Part shown: one piece after another, positions 37,222 through 49,593 of the stretch
Numbering within the stretch: the stretch's first letter is position 1
How the letters are laid out: the number at the start of each line of letters is the position of its first letter
From: Quercus robur
Taxonomy: Eukaryota; Streptophyta; Magnoliopsida; Fagales; Fagaceae
Direction of reading: 5' to 3'
Assembly: GCF_932294415.1 (NCBI RefSeq)
Contig: NC_065535.1
Location: 85,457,862-85,521,861 of the forward strand
Length of the DNA: 64,000 nt
The notes under the pieces: generated by a model
The model's input: the letters and a program-made list of their open reading frames with translations, nothing else
What the model was told of the DNA's origin: nothing
The model's database searches: none
Position numbers and translations under genes: made by a program

Positions 37222-38520
37222 AAACACTTCAAAGATAGAGCTCCCTTTGAGCTGTTATCAAGGTAGTGGTGTAAACAGAAGGGAGAAAGAGAGAGAGAGA
37301 GAGACTAGGGCATGGAGATAAAACAATTTATGGAGTTTCACAAGAAAGGAAAGGGTATATATTTATTCCTGAAGAGCTAAACAACAATTTGTCAATAAGG
37401 TGGGCCTTGTCATATGAGAGAGAGAGACAGCAATAAAGAAAGGAAGTAAGATATGAGGGGAACGTGGGCGCTGTTTCCGTGTCTCCCATTGTCTAGAACC
37501 CTTTTTTTAAAATTATTTTTTTTTTCTCTCATCTCCTTGGCTAAAGAGCTCTGATGCTAAACTAACTAAAACTCTTCTTGAAGGAGCTGCCATTGCAAAT
37601 TCTTTTTTTTAACCATTTTTTCTTTGATTCTATTCTCTTGATTGGCGAAATTGGTTGCTGGAGCTTCCCACTTGCACTTGGACTTTGAAATAAAGAAAAA
37701 AAAAATATGCTGATTTTTTATATAATTTTTAATTGTAATAATATTAGTTACAATAATAGAAACCCTAGTTCGACTCACGATTTTTTTATTTTTATTTTTT
37801 AAATTTTCATTTAACTTTAAGAGACTAGTACTATCACATTCATTGGTCGGTTTGTGCAACATAATTACAGTCCACTTGATTGTCGTTTACATTTTTGAGT
37901 TAAAGACTCCTGCTTGAGTTTGATCCAAAAGTGTGGAGATAGACTCAAGCTACTTTATCACTTCCTTGTTATTAAGTCGGCCAAGTCGGTTAATAAAACA
38001 CTACGTACGAAAAGCAAAAAGTGTCTTTACTTAAAAGAATTAATCTTTTCTATGAAATTAGTTTTTTTGCTAGATATTTTCTTTCTGCTCCTCTCTTAAT
38101 TAATTCTTCTCTACTTTTTCAGTATATTATTTCTACTATATTAATTGTGTCTCAGACCTCAGAGAAAAGAAGCTAGAGCTCAGCGCAAGAGAGGGGCGTT
38201 TTTTATTTTTTATTTATTTTTAATTTAAAAAAAAGAATTGGAAATAGCAATCAAAATCCTTAGATTCCTCACTGTCAATATATGTGCAATATTTTATGTT
38301 TTATTAATCACAACCTGTAATGTATGTTTTTATCTCTCTCTTAAGTAACCATAGTTAATTCTCAAAAAAAAAAAAAAAAAAAGTAACCAAAGTTCAAAAA
38401 CACATAATATAACATACTATAATTAATAGACTATAAAATGTAACATTCCTAATAGAGCAGAGCATGTAAAAAAGTTATAACAAATATAAAGGACTTTCAC
38501 ATACCTTAGGTATGAGATAG
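37222..38520. other. PLATZ 5' flank and intergenic DNA
   Basis: Likely leader and promoter of the minus-strand PLATZ gene. A (GA)n tract lies at about 37288-37302 and a TATA-like AAATATATACCC on the minus strand near 37350. Beyond about 37500 the DNA is AT-rich with no coding frame; a poly-A run occurs at about 38365-38382. Confidence 0.4.
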
Positions 38521-38522
38521 CA

Positions 38523-39565
38523 ATTGGTGGAGCATAGAGAATAATATGTAAGATTGTAACACATATAATGAGTTTAACCTACCAAAACTGTGAAATTCTA
38601 ATCATGTTATCATGGAAATAAGTAGGTAAATACCCAAATGATTCCATAGCACCATTTAGAATCCAAGATATATAGATAATTAGAGAATTAACTTAATTTA
38701 CTTTGGCAATCCATGAAGTGACAACAAGTTATTAAATACCTCAATGATTTTCTACCTAGAAGAGAGTTGCCAAAATTTACTACCTACTGATATGAACTTG
38801 ATTCAAAATGTGTAAACCGTTGGATCCCATAGATTTGTTCTATGAATTCACAGCTAATATTATTGGTGCAGCATAGAGAATGATATTACTCATTCCATCT
38901 CAATTTGTTTGTCCTGTTTGAAAAGTCAATTTTTTTAAGGGAACATCATTTATTGTCTTATCTGCCTTATAAAAATATATAAGTTTACAAAACTACTCTT
39001 AAATAAATTTATTAGTTTTTTTTTTAAAAAAAAGAGTTATTCTTAATGAGGCAACTAAAAATGTGCCCCAATTAAATTTATTTTTTTAAATATTTGTTAG
39101 TTTTCGATTCAAAATAAAGTAGGAATATAATTGGAACATTAGTTAATTAATAACTTTTATTTTTAGAAACAAGACAATATTTTGGGACATCCTAAAATGG
39201 AATAGAAGACAAACAAATTGAGACAGAGAAAATATTAAAGAGCGACAAGATATGTAAGATTGTAACACATATACTGAGTTTAACCTACCAAAACTGTGAA
39301 ATTCTAATCATGTTAGCATGGAAATAAGTAGGTAAATACCCAAATGATTCCATGGCACCATTTAGAATCCAAGATATATAGATAATTAAAGAATTTACTT
39401 AATTTACTCTGGCAATCCATGAAGTGACAACAAGTTATTAAATACCTCAATGATTTTCTACCTAGAAGAGTTGCCAAAATTTACTGCCTACTGATATGAC
39501 CTTGATTCAAACAGTACGTGTAAACCGTTGGATCCCGTAGATTTGTTTTATGAATTCACAGCTAA
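38523..39565. repeat. 339-bp tandem duplication, second copy split by a MITE
   Basis: Unit 1 starts ATTGGTGGAGCATAGAGAAT at 38523; unit 2 starts ATTGGTGCAGCATAGAGAAT at 38862, so the period is 339. Unit 2 is interrupted after about 25 bp by the 344-bp element at 38889-39232 and about 20 extra bases, then resumes with TATGTAAGATTGTAACACAT. The two units match closely over more than 300 bp, including AACCTACCAAAACTGTGAAA and CAACAAGTTATTAAATACCT. No coding frame. Confidence 0.85.
38889..39232. mobile_element. Stowaway-like MITE (344 bp)
   Basis: Ends CTCATTCCATCTCAATTTG and, inverted, TTTTCTCTGTCTCAATTTG, both extended by TTTGTC. Flanked by TA on each side (38887-38888 and 39233-39234). The CTC..CC..CTCAATTTGTTTGTC terminus resembles the CTCCCTCCGTCCC ends of Stowaway/Mariner MITEs with TA target duplication. 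AT-rich, no coding sequence. Confidence 0.75.
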
Positions 39566-41204
39566 CACCGTAACGAGCCTGACTGTTTCTTGCTCAGTCC
39601 TGTGTGTGTGTGTGTAAGGGGACCAAAGAAAGTAGTCGGATCCGTGTCAATTTCGTCTTCCTGGATATGGTCCTCTTCATATCTAATTCATTATTTGGCA
39701 TCATTTACAGGAGCTAGTGCTTCTTTATATCTTCTATCTTTTATTTACCACATCTTAAACAATGAAATTATTAAGATCACATTGTATATTACACTATTTT
39801 CCTAAAGGATAAAATTTAGGTACAGTACTGTTTTTTAGATTTTCATCTTAAGATTCAGTTATGTGGCTATTTAACTAAAAAATATTATTTCATTCCATGA
39901 GAAAAAATTCACATGACAGAACTTTAAAATGAGAACTTAAGGAACAACACTTAAGTACTGTACTTAGGTCTTGCTTTTTCTTAAATATGAGTAAGCCGTA
40001 CATTTATGAGTCTTGCACATAAAGTTTATTTTTATGGAAAATTATTGTATATTTTGAGAGTACCATAAATATGTACTCTCTTCTCTTACATAAATTATGG
40101 GTCCTACTATAAATTTAATTAGTAGAACTCACAATTATGTGAGAGGAAGGAACATATATTTATGATATTCCGGGAATATTGTATAATTACCCTATTTTTA
40201 TGTGAGAATAAATTGCAATTAATTAAACATATGAAATAATGTTTTCTTCTAAACTTCCCATTTGATTGCTCTAAAATAGTGGAAGTGAAAAAATTTGAAA
40301 ATTTTCCATTAATTTTTTCTTGTTTAGGGCACTCCACCTCATGTGTCCATTGTGTCAGTGCTAATATATATGCCTTATAATGTTCTACTCTGAGGTTTTT
40401 TTTTTTTTTTTTTCAGAATGCAATTTTTATCTTCAATCCAGCTCATAGGTTGAGTGTCCCTAGAAACTATTTTTTAACTTCATGTCCTTTAATTTGCGGG
40501 GCTCGATCAATTGGCCCATATAGTTCATTGACATGCTATGTGGATGGGTTAGTTGTCCTAACATCATCCAAACCTAAATCGATCAAAATATTCAAAATTT
40601 TGACGTTCTTTTGTTATATATCCTCCATTTTCTGGACAACCAAACACATTCAACAAGATATGCAAATTAACCAAAGCCATTATGTGCTATTCAAATGCCT
40701 TGTATCAGGTCAGAAATCAGAGTCACTAGTGCCGGCATCGCCTAACAATAACAAGATATATAGGAAAAGTTATGAACAAGACATGTACAAGAAGAAAGAA
40801 ACCCGGTTTTTGGGGAATCAAACATGGCAACATATACAACCAAGACCAACCACTCCACTAATGGAGACACTGTGCCTAAATAATAATGTGGTTTTGTCAC
40901 AAACATTTGACAAACAAAAACAACTCACTAAGCACTATAGTAATTAAGGAAACTAAAAATGACCTAATAAATTAAGGGCTTTAGTGCTAAGTTTGAGGAT
41001 GGCCTCGCTTCATGAGCCTCTATGCTCCAACCAAGAGTTAACTTTGGGGTTTGCATTGTCAAGAAATTATTTACTTGTATCATTACCATTCTACCCTCTT
41101 ATTCTCTACCATTCAATTATGCACCTACAGTTCTGGCGGTCATCAATCATGGCGTGCCTCATCACAGTGCAAAGCACAGCTTTTGGTAAAATTGTTCCAC
41201 CAAA
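39566..41204. other. Intergenic DNA with an unexplained 165-codon frame
   Basis: The plus-strand frame 40450-40947 is the longest outside the recognised genes and repeats, but shows no domain, no signal for expression and biased low-complexity segments. I do not call it a gene. (TG)n lies at 39600-39616. Confidence 0.4.
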
Positions 41205-41488
41205 AATCAGGGGAGAGAGTTTATCACTACTCTAATGACTAGTCCATCTTCTCTAGAAATATCAGCTCCACGTGGGTCTAGAAATATATATATATATATA
41301 TATATATATAATTCGATAGTTGGTAGGGGAGAGTTAAACCTTGCATGTTTCTGTTAAAAACACTAAAATATTACAGTTAAGCTACAACTTACAAGACTCT
41401 TGACATATGAGTCTAGATATATGAACTTTGAGAATGGCGAGTTTGGATTCGTATCTAAAAAGAATCAGGGGAAAGAGTTTATCACTAC

Positions 41489-41534
<46 letters not shown>

Positions 41535-41690
41535 CGATATTTAACAGAGGGGAGAGTTAAACCTTGCAAGTTTCTATTGGAAACACGAAAATATTCCAAT
41601 TGAGTTACAACTTACAAGACTCTTGAAATATGAGTCTAGATATATGAACTTAAAGAACGATGAGTTTGGATATTGGAGTCTGAAATTTCA
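41205..41690. repeat. 258-bp tandem duplication with (TA)n and SINE-like segment
   Basis: AATCAGGGGAGAGAGTTTAT at 41205 recurs as AATCAGGGGAAAGAGTTTAT at 41463. Each unit holds a (TA)n run (about 41283-41310 and 41493-41532), GGGGAGAGTTAAACCTTGCA, and a segment ending ACAACTTACAAGACTCTTGA that resembles the tRNA-related family 1 repeat on the minus strand. Confidence 0.75.
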
Positions 41691-42586
41691 AAATGATTAG
41701 TGCATGCCAGGTTTTAGAACCATTAATTAATATGTTTAAGCTAGTGAAATCCATGCGTGGATATGAGCGCAAGGTGGGTGTTAGTAAAAAACATGCAATA
41801 AGTTGAAGCTTTTTATGGGAAAAGAAAAAAAAATTAATGTTTTGACAGTTTTTTTCATTTCTCATAAAAGTGATGTCAAAACTTTCCTAAAATGGATTGT
41901 TAACAAGTGCCCTAAGGGCACTCATTAGCATGACCCTTTTGAATTTACTCTTTAAAATTTAGTTAAGTTAAAGCTCTATTCTCGATTAATAAGTAGAGCA
42001 GGAATGTTTCTCTTTCCTACTCTTCTCCCATGTGATACCATCTCCTTAAGATTATATTATATATGTGCAAGCTTAAGCAAAAGATTTGAACTGTGTACAC
42101 AAATATTAATCCCTATGTCTATGTTAATACTAAAATTCTTGTATTTTGATATGAGAACTTGAAATCAAAGAATTTGGATTAATTCTATATATGCATTATT
42201 TGAATGAAGTCTTAATGGAAGGTAAAGAAAAGCTCTATCCTAAGAAAATGATCTGGGGAATGGACTAGAAATAAATTAAATAATACTTTCCATCTAAATA
42301 TTTAAAAATCTTACATTCATAAAATTCTGATAATCTTAATATAGTTCACCATTTTATGAAAATTCAATATTCTTCTTCCAAAAAAATTATATTTTAAACC
42401 TCCAATTTAGGGATGCATGGTTCCAAATTAAACGAATTATTTTCAGAAATTTCAAATTAATTAAACTTTACACTATAAAAATATTTCAATTCAAACAAAT
42501 ATCTATATACCCATTTATGGTGATGCCATTAATGGAAGGTATATACTTAAACAAAATGACGTTGTGTTGTTATTTCAATGATCTAT

Positions 42587-42619
<33 letters not shown>

Positions 42620-43019
42620 TTGTGCTGAATATGATCTATTATACATTGACATTATTTAACTTCAAGCTACAAATAGTCGTTTTGTTTAAAAATTGTTTAA
42701 CTAACGGCATCACACGTATTGCTAGGTTTATAGTTTGAATAGAAACATTTTTAGAAGCATAACATTTATTTTTAACTTTTAAAAGGTGGGGTTTAATTTG
42801 AAACCAGCACTAAGTTTCTAGAGGTTTACAAATTCCTTGGCCGGCTATTTAATTATAAGTGCCAGTGTGCCACACTGATATGCCTATTAAGGAACTTATT
42901 GCTTAGCTACTTTTTCAACAAACTCTCAACCAATATTTCTGACAAGCCTTGGTAATTCATTAGCTAACCAAGACTTTTAGAATCTACCATTTCAGTTTGC
43001 TACAAAAGGCAAATTTAAC
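41691..43019. other. Intergenic AT-rich DNA
   Basis: No coding frame or recognisable element apart from (TA)n at about 42595-42619. Confidence 0.5.
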
Positions 43020-43022
43020 TAA

Positions 43023-43277
43023 GGGTCCATTTGGATACAACTTATTTTACTAAAAACTGAAAACATTGTAGTAAAATAATTTTTAAATATATGAATAGTT
43101 TCATGGGACCTATTTTTAATATTTTTTTCTGGATAAAATGGTTGTGGGTTCCGTGAACAGTACGTGAACAGTGTACTTTGTCTCCTAAAAGCTGAAACGC
43201 GTGCATAAAAAAGAAAAAGAAAAAGGGAAAACGCAAAACACCAGACGCAGGAAAATAATTCATATCCAAACGTATAC
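43023..43277. mobile_element. PIF/Harbinger-like MITE (255 bp)
   Basis: Ends GGGTCCATTTGGATACAACT and, inverted, GTATACGTTTGGATATGAAT. Flanked by TAA on both sides (43020-43022, 43278-43280), extendable to ACTAA. Three-base TWA duplications and G-rich ...TTTGGAT ends fit PIF/Harbinger MITEs. A partial relative, with CGTTTGGATTGCGTCTGCGT, lies inside an FMO intron at about 63403-63590. No coding sequence. Confidence 0.65.
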
Positions 43278-43280
43278 TAA

Positions 43281-43898
43281 GTGTTACAAACAGGAAGCAT
43301 AAGTTGTCACATCGAACGCATGCAAGTGCTAAATGCGCTTCATTAGTGATGATGATAAGAATATTAAGAGAGAGACTAGTGTTTTGGAAGTTAATAATAA
43401 GACATAATACTTCCCTACTTTTCCTTTTTTTTTTTTGGGATAGGAAAAACCTATGTAAAGTAAGAATAAGGAAAACTTTTGCAATCCTTAGTTAAGGTTA
43501 AACATTTGAAAAGGGAAGTGACATAATGCAAAGGTAGAGAAATTCATAACCAAATTGGGAATGGCTTGGGAATGACTTTCCATCTAATGAGCTCTAATTC
43601 ATATACGCGCAAAGCTTCATAATTTACAAATTTCAACTACAACATACAAAGACTAAATACTTTTTATTCCTCGTTCAAGCAAAATCAAACCCTGACTAAA
43701 TTGTTAAATCCAAATGCAACAACTAAAAATTAAGAGATTACTTTATATTATATATGTCCTCTAGGGTCAATTCCCTGAGCTGTTTTAAGTTGACCCTAGC
43801 TCGAGCATGATGAACGGGATGGCTAACTCAAACTTCACCCATGATATAACCAAATGAAAGCAAGAGCAATAAAGCAAGTGGATTGGTTAGATATGCCC

Positions 43899-43929
<31 letters not shown>

Positions 43930-45480
43930 AAAAAAAAAAAAAACCTATCTTGTATGTATTCTAGTTGAAAGATTCAAAGACCTAATCTAGGTAAACAAAT
44001 TAGGCACGTCAGAAAAATGTTAAAAATTTCTATACCCATTTGCAACACATAATGATTGATCAACAGGATAGATGAGTGAACTTAGGGATTTCTCATATAA
44101 TTTTTGCAATATATAGTCTATATGTGTCCCCCAATCTATTTTGAGTAAATACTATTCCCAACAGACAATTAAACCTAATCATTAGTAGACCATAGTATTT
44201 GTTTGGCATCAATTTATAAGTTCAACTTTTAACTTTTAATTTTTTAAACTTTTATGTACAGTTTTTTAAAAAATTCATTTTTTTTCTCACATTTTTTTTA
44301 ATATTTTAAAGGTATAAGTATATTTTAGCACACTTTTAGTAAAAAGAGAAAACAAAAGTATAATGAGAGAAATCAGAAGTCTAATGAGACATATTCATCT
44401 TTAGTAAATAGGTTTATGTGGGTATCATTGTGTGCCCCTGGAGTAGGACCTTTAACCTTTCTATATAGTCTTATGAATTAATTAGAGCTTTCACCTTTGT
44501 AGCAAGGCCAAGATTTGGTAGTTACCCACCCAAAAGAAAAAGCAAGAGAAAATCTAATAAGTGGAATGATGTGACATATTTTGGTAAAAAGTTAAAAAGT
44601 ACTGAAACTTTAAAATCTCTAGTGTGTACATGTTGGATATAGAAATGTTTTGGATATTCTTATGTGTTCTCGGTATGTTCGGAAGAAAAAATATGTAATA
44701 TTTTATTTTACTATCATAGTCATAGATATAATTTTAAAGATTTTGATAGCTTTTATTAACTTTAAAAACTTAAAAGTTAACATAAAATAACTTAAAACTA
44801 AGAAAACATATACGTAAGAACATATTAATTAATTGTTATATATTGTCTTAAAATATCTTAATTTTTCAAGAATTATTATGTTACCGTATCTTGTATTACA
44901 CCCATGTTAATACTTCTTAAGGTAAAAAAAAATTCCCTTCAGAGGGAAGCAATGAAAGAATAGTATAAACGGAATATTTTCTTAGTTAAATCCAAGATTA
45001 GATCCTAAAAGGTCACTTCTTCTATTATAAGACATTTCTTTTCTGTGACATCAACCGAAAAGGAAAAAAAAAAAGGTTCATTTGTTGAGCATCATAACGA
45101 TTATATACTATATATTATATATATGACATCTGAAGTGTGACTCCTTTTCCTTTCAACAATATATTTTAAAACCTGCTACATGTACATGTGTTAACCACAA
45201 TATGCCAGGCCAACACAATCAATCAATCTTCGTCATTCATTTCAAAAAGTTTTAAATAATGAGTTGCATACTTTTCAATAATTCAATAATGTGCAAAAGT
45301 TCTTGTAATTTTTATTTATTTATTTAAAAAAGGTGCAAAAGGCACAAAACTAGGACCTGATCGGCAAGCTCCACTCGCATACAGTGTTTACTAAAATTTT
45401 TGTTTAATGCTGCAATTGTTACAATAAATATGGGAGTGTGTGTGTCTATATATATAATTTTTTTGAATAATTTAATAATT
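43281..45480. other. Intergenic DNA with a (C)24(A)24 junction
   Basis: No supported gene. A 24-base C run at 43896-43919 passes directly into 24 A at 43920-43943. Otherwise AT-rich. Confidence 0.5.
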
Positions 45481-45558
45481 GGAAGAGAGAGATTTGAACC
45501 TTTGAATATTTTTGTTGGAAACACTAAAATGTGTTAGTTAAACTACCAGTCTCTTGGT
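45481..45558 (-). mobile_element. tRNA-related SINE-like repeat, family 1
   Basis: On the minus strand: AGAGACTGGTAGTTTAACTA, then GTGTTTCCAACAAAAATATT and AGGTTCAAATCTCTC. The first block resembles a pol III A box and the last a B box. Related copies: 53497-53580, 58137-58204 and inside 41205-41690. Confidence 0.5.
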
Positions 45559-45599
45559 TGGGGGAGGGGGTATTTAAACCATGATTTTTTTTATATTAA

Positions 45600-45950
45600 A
45601 GAAGACCAATTAATACCATTGTGTTATATGTATGAAAGTGTATAATTTCCATATTATTGAAGACCAAATCAAGGCATTGGATTATTAACGAAAATCATAG
45701 GATTGGAATTAATCAATAAATTGGTTGTTAGAGGAAATTGTAGAATTGAAGCAATCAATTCAAAATTTAAAATTGTGATTGTTGTGTATGTAATTCCTAT
45801 TATAAAAATGAGTTCTATTATAATATATCACCATCTATATGAATGAAGTAGATGTAGCCTTTTGAGCTCTTGCTCTATGACCATAGGCCATGTGACCAAA
45901 CCATGTACGACTTCTATATCTTCTCTTTTCTATCTCTGAATCTATCAGAG
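45600..45950 (+). repeat. Copia-LTR-like repeat, copy 1
   Basis: Shares with 47335-47600 the ordered blocks TTGAAGACCAAATCAAGGCA, TTGGATTATTA, GGATTGGAAT, AATTGAAGCAATCA, ATTATAAAAATGAGTTCTAT, ATATATCACCATCTA and GATGTAGCC. The downstream GACCATAGGCCATGTGACCA with a C/T-rich end is typical of the tail of a Copia LTR. The two copies are in direct orientation about 1.7 kb apart with the solo LTR 46519-47222 between. Confidence 0.5.
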
Positions 45951-46251
45951 GACTAGCACTAACACGAGTCATCTTGATCCTATGACATTTTCTTTCTTTT
46001 TCCTTTTTGTTTTCTCCGTCTTGTCTTCACTTCTACATCTTTAGCTACAATAACCTAATGGACCAAAACTCTAAATTGCCACACATGCTCGCTATCAAAA
46101 GACACATAACTAAACTAAACCACAAAACAAATTTTCAAATCTTTTTCCCCTACTCCTAAGATATCCTTTATTTCAAATTGAGGGGAAAAAAAAAAATGAT
46201 ATCCTCTTTTTCTTTTTCCGATCACAAATATTTTCTCACATTAAAAAAAAA

Positions 46252-46422
46252 AATACTACATCCACAATATTTTCACAACAAAATTTAGATAGTAAATTGT
46301 TATTGGTTTTAATTTGGGTCACTATTAATATTACTTTTTTACCCACCAATAGCACTTTGCCATTTACCCACCAATAGCACTCCATTTAAGATTTATTATG
46401 AAAATATTGTGGACGTAGCATT
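46252..46422. mobile_element. Small MITE with CCACAATATTTTCA ends (171 bp)
   Basis: Left end AATACTACATCCACAATATT continues TTCACAACAAAAT; inverted right end AATGCTACGTCCACAATATT continues TTCATAATAAAT. The interior has TTGTTATTGGTTTTAATTTG and a duplicated ACCCACCAATAGCACT. The element at 22864-23030 is a diverged relative. Target duplication masked by adjoining A runs. Confidence 0.65.
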
Positions 46423-46518
46423 ACTCTTAAAAAAAAAAAACTCAAGTTTTTTCCTTCTTACCACAAATTTCAAAATTTTTAACCTAATGTATCCTTTAAC
46501 TATTATGGCCATAATAAC

Positions 46519-47222
46519 TGTAGGGACTCAATTCATGACGACCCTAAGATGATATTGGGCTCGTACGTAAAGAGGGCCCAAACAATATCATTTGTAGAGC
46601 GTGGATTTGAAAGGCTAGGCCTTGGTCACTGGTCGGTAGTAACCATGGTGTTCATACAAAAGTAAGCCATGTTCGCTTCGTGGAGTCTTTCTCCTCGAAA
46701 CGGTCTGGGAGGCTTTGGTTCTTGGCATTTTTTCCCAGCCCCCCCTTTAGGCGCATCAACCTTCACATTATATAACCCTTCTTGGTTGATCCTAGCCCTC
46801 CACTTGTTGATCAGGCAGGTGCCTACTTAAGTATCCATCCCATCGGCTGCCTCCCCTTACTTTTTGTTAGTTGCGATAACTGAAGCCACCCTGTTCAAGC
46901 GTCTTTTCTCATTAATATGGTTAGGACGTTTGCGGGCACATTTAATGCGGAGGGGACGTATTTACCTTGAACCAGCTCTACACTGTACCCCACGTGGGTC
47001 CCATTCTACTCACCTCTTCTTTAGGGGGGTTTTTTGGGGGCAGCGTTCAACGAGATGTTGCTCTTCCCTTTAAAATCTTGGAATGCCGAGGATAGGGTCA
47101 TCCTCGGCTGTGCCCCCAGGCTATTTGGCCTTTCCCTATTCGTCCTCGGCAAATACCCTCCTTGGCACGGGCCCTGGGCCCTAATAGAGCGTGGGCCGAA
47201 TCATAAGTTCTCTGGCTCCACA
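46519..47222 (+). mobile_element. Solo LTR, copy 2 (704 bp)
   Basis: Starts TGTAGGGACTC, ends GGCTCCACA, flanked by perfect 5-bp duplications ATAAC (46514-46518 and 47223-47227). Homologous over its length to the copy at 770-1472: 703 against 704 bp with many substitutions, so the two are not recent siblings. No internal region remains. Overlapping frames at 46864-47073 and 47034-47387 are not genes. Confidence 0.88.
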
Positions 47223-47334
47223 ATAACCATGGTTCATTCCATGCCTTTTAGATTGTTGGTCCTATTTTTTAAATCCAAATATGAAGTACAAAAAAATTTG
47301 AAAGACGTGCTTCCACAAACAAACAAACAAAAAA

Positions 47335-47600
47335 AGGTATATACTTTCCATAGTCTTGAAGACCAAATCAAGGCATTGGATTATTAGAGAAATCATGGGA
47401 TTGGAATCAATCATGAACTTGATTGCTGGAAGAAATTGTGGGATTGAAGCAATCAGTTCAAAATTATAATTTTTGTTTATTTAATCCCATTATAAAAATG
47501 GGTTTTATTGTAATGTATCACCATCTAAGTGAATGAACAAGATGTAGCTTTTTTAGCTCATATTTAGTGGATATAGGTCACGTAGTCGAACCATTTAAAA
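47335..47600 (+). repeat. Copia-LTR-like repeat, copy 2
   Basis: Partner of 45600-45950 (shared blocks listed there), with CCCATTATAAAAATGGGTTT and GTATCACCATCTAAGTGAAT. It may be the second LTR of a degenerate element that later received the solo LTR family, or a tandem duplicate. Confidence 0.5.
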
Positions 47601-47752
47601 CTTCCATGTCTTCTCGCTTCTTTCTCTATCACTTAATCTCAAATTTCTATACTTTAAGACTCTTAACCATTTAAAAGTTAAAACTTCCACGTCTTCTCAC
47701 TTCTTTCTCTATCATTTTATCTCAAATTTCTATACTTCAAGACTTAACGTTA
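47597..47752. repeat. 83-bp tandem repeat
   Basis: AAAACTTCCATGTCTTCTCG at 47597 recurs as AAAACTTCCACGTCTTCTCA at 47680, followed in both by CTTCTTTCTCTATCA and ATCTCAAATTTCTATACTT. Confidence 0.8.
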
Positions 47753-49244
47753 AGTTTACTACATATTATATTTGAAAACTTAATCTGCCCTAATTGTGTG
47801 ACAAAATAATCTCTTAGATAGTGTTCAGTCATTACTCAATGCTGGTCAGTGTCACATTCCAAAATTGTAGCCAATGTTTATATATGTTCTGCTCTTGTAC
47901 TTAGCTCTCCACCAATTCTGTTTCTTTTTTAATATATATGCTCTATTATGCTTAGCTCAATTAATCCTTGTGTCATTCATCCCAAGAGCAAACACAAAAA
48001 CAAAAACGCATATGTTAAGTTTTGCAGTTAACATGAATCGCTTTCAAATCTGATATCATTCTTGGATATTTTGCCCAACAATTTCAAATGCCCCAGGATG
48101 TTTTATCAGAGCAAATTTTCTTATTGACTTAATAATATTGTCCGGAAACCTCCCTGAATATGTTTCAGTTTCATTTTTTTCACACACAAAAGGAGCTCCA
48201 TTAACAAGAAAAAAAGTGGAAAAAAGAAAAAGGAAGCAAGAATTTTTTTCAGGAACCTGCAAATGCAATCTAAAATACCTACAATGGAAGTAATCTTTTG
48301 GCTGAAAACGGCCTCTAGATCACCAGCACCGTCCAACGAAAGTTGCATGGTACATGTGCGTGGTAAATATTAAAATCAAACTACCGAACAAAATATCTCT
48401 CTGAAAGACATAAAGTAAAGCAGAAAATACTTAGCAGCAAATCAAAGAATTAGGGTCATCACCCTTAACGTGCCATGAAAAGCAGAATGTTATTCTATAT
48501 AGTAAGCAAGAACTCACGTGCAAAGGATCCCAGGTGACAGAGTTTTAACATTTTAACCCTGAAGCTCCAAAGTCCTAAAGCTAAAGACTGACCAAATAGA
48601 AACCCAAAAAAAAAAAGACTGACCAAATATTCCTCTTTATATATAAAGTTCAAACTCATTCAAGTTGAAGTTTTTTGTGCCTTTTGCCTGTGGTCAAAGG
48701 TCAAAGAAGCAGAGTGAGGTTAGAAGAACAATCAGAGGGTGGGTCAGCGTGTGAGCCGCACGAGGGGATCTCTCTGCCATCAAGTGTGTGTGACTGACTA
48801 TGAGAGAGTATAAGAGTTCCTTTTATAGATTAAAACCCACTTTGCTTTGTTTTAAAATGGGGTTTTCAATGGGCTTAACTCTTGTCGAGAAAATTTTATA
48901 TTAAAAAAAAAAAAATGGCTGAGCCACTTCATCAAAGAGTTTTATTACAATTTTATATATGTATGCCCTTATTTTTAAGGGCTAGTTCACGTGAATAGCC
49001 TTTTCCCAAGGTCCAGAGGCTTGAGGATAAAATGAGCTCAATCTCACGTGAGCTCATCTCATGAGTCATGACCATGTTAGTGTTAAAAATGTCTCTATGC
49101 AGTGTACAAAACAACCAGCTTTATGAGGCCTACAAGTCACGACACATTGTCACGTCACTTCGGTGGAGGCACTTATCATTGCGACAAGCTCCCACCTCTG
49201 GGGCTCTGGGGTAAAAAAAACCAAAGAATAAAAACATAACAGAT
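47753..49244. other. Intergenic DNA
   Basis: No supported gene. Minus-strand frames at 48056-48348 overlap each other in different phases and show no domain. The stretch 48650-48830 is somewhat GC-richer but without a clear promoter or exon. Confidence 0.45.
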
Positions 49245-49593
49245 TAGACAAGTAGGGGTGTGCTCGGTTCGGTTTCGGTCGGTTTGTATAGGTATGGCCA
49301 ACCGAAACCGAATATTTCGGTTTGTGAAATTCTCAACCGAAACCGACTGAAATGGCTGGAAAACCATCGGTTTCGGTGTATATCGGTTTCAGTCGGTTTC
49401 GGTCGGTTTTCGGTTTTCCAAAGAGAGGGTTATTGAGATTTTCAAAACCCTAAATTTAATCACATATAAAAAACAAATAGAGTAACAGAGAGAGAGCTGT
49501 TGAACAAATCAGAACGACAGAGAAAGAAAATTTTCCAACAATATTTGTTCAACAATTTACAATATTACATACAGATTCCAACAAAAAATTGAA

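Noticed and set aside
40450-40947. 165-codon plus-strand open frame as a gene
   Set aside because: No recognisable domain, no intron or promoter signals, mixed low-complexity composition, and lies in repeat-rich intergenic DNA.
48056-48348. Overlapping minus-strand frames as a small gene or exon
   Set aside because: They are in different phases, with no domain and no matching neighbouring exons; a lone decayed exon cannot be shown.
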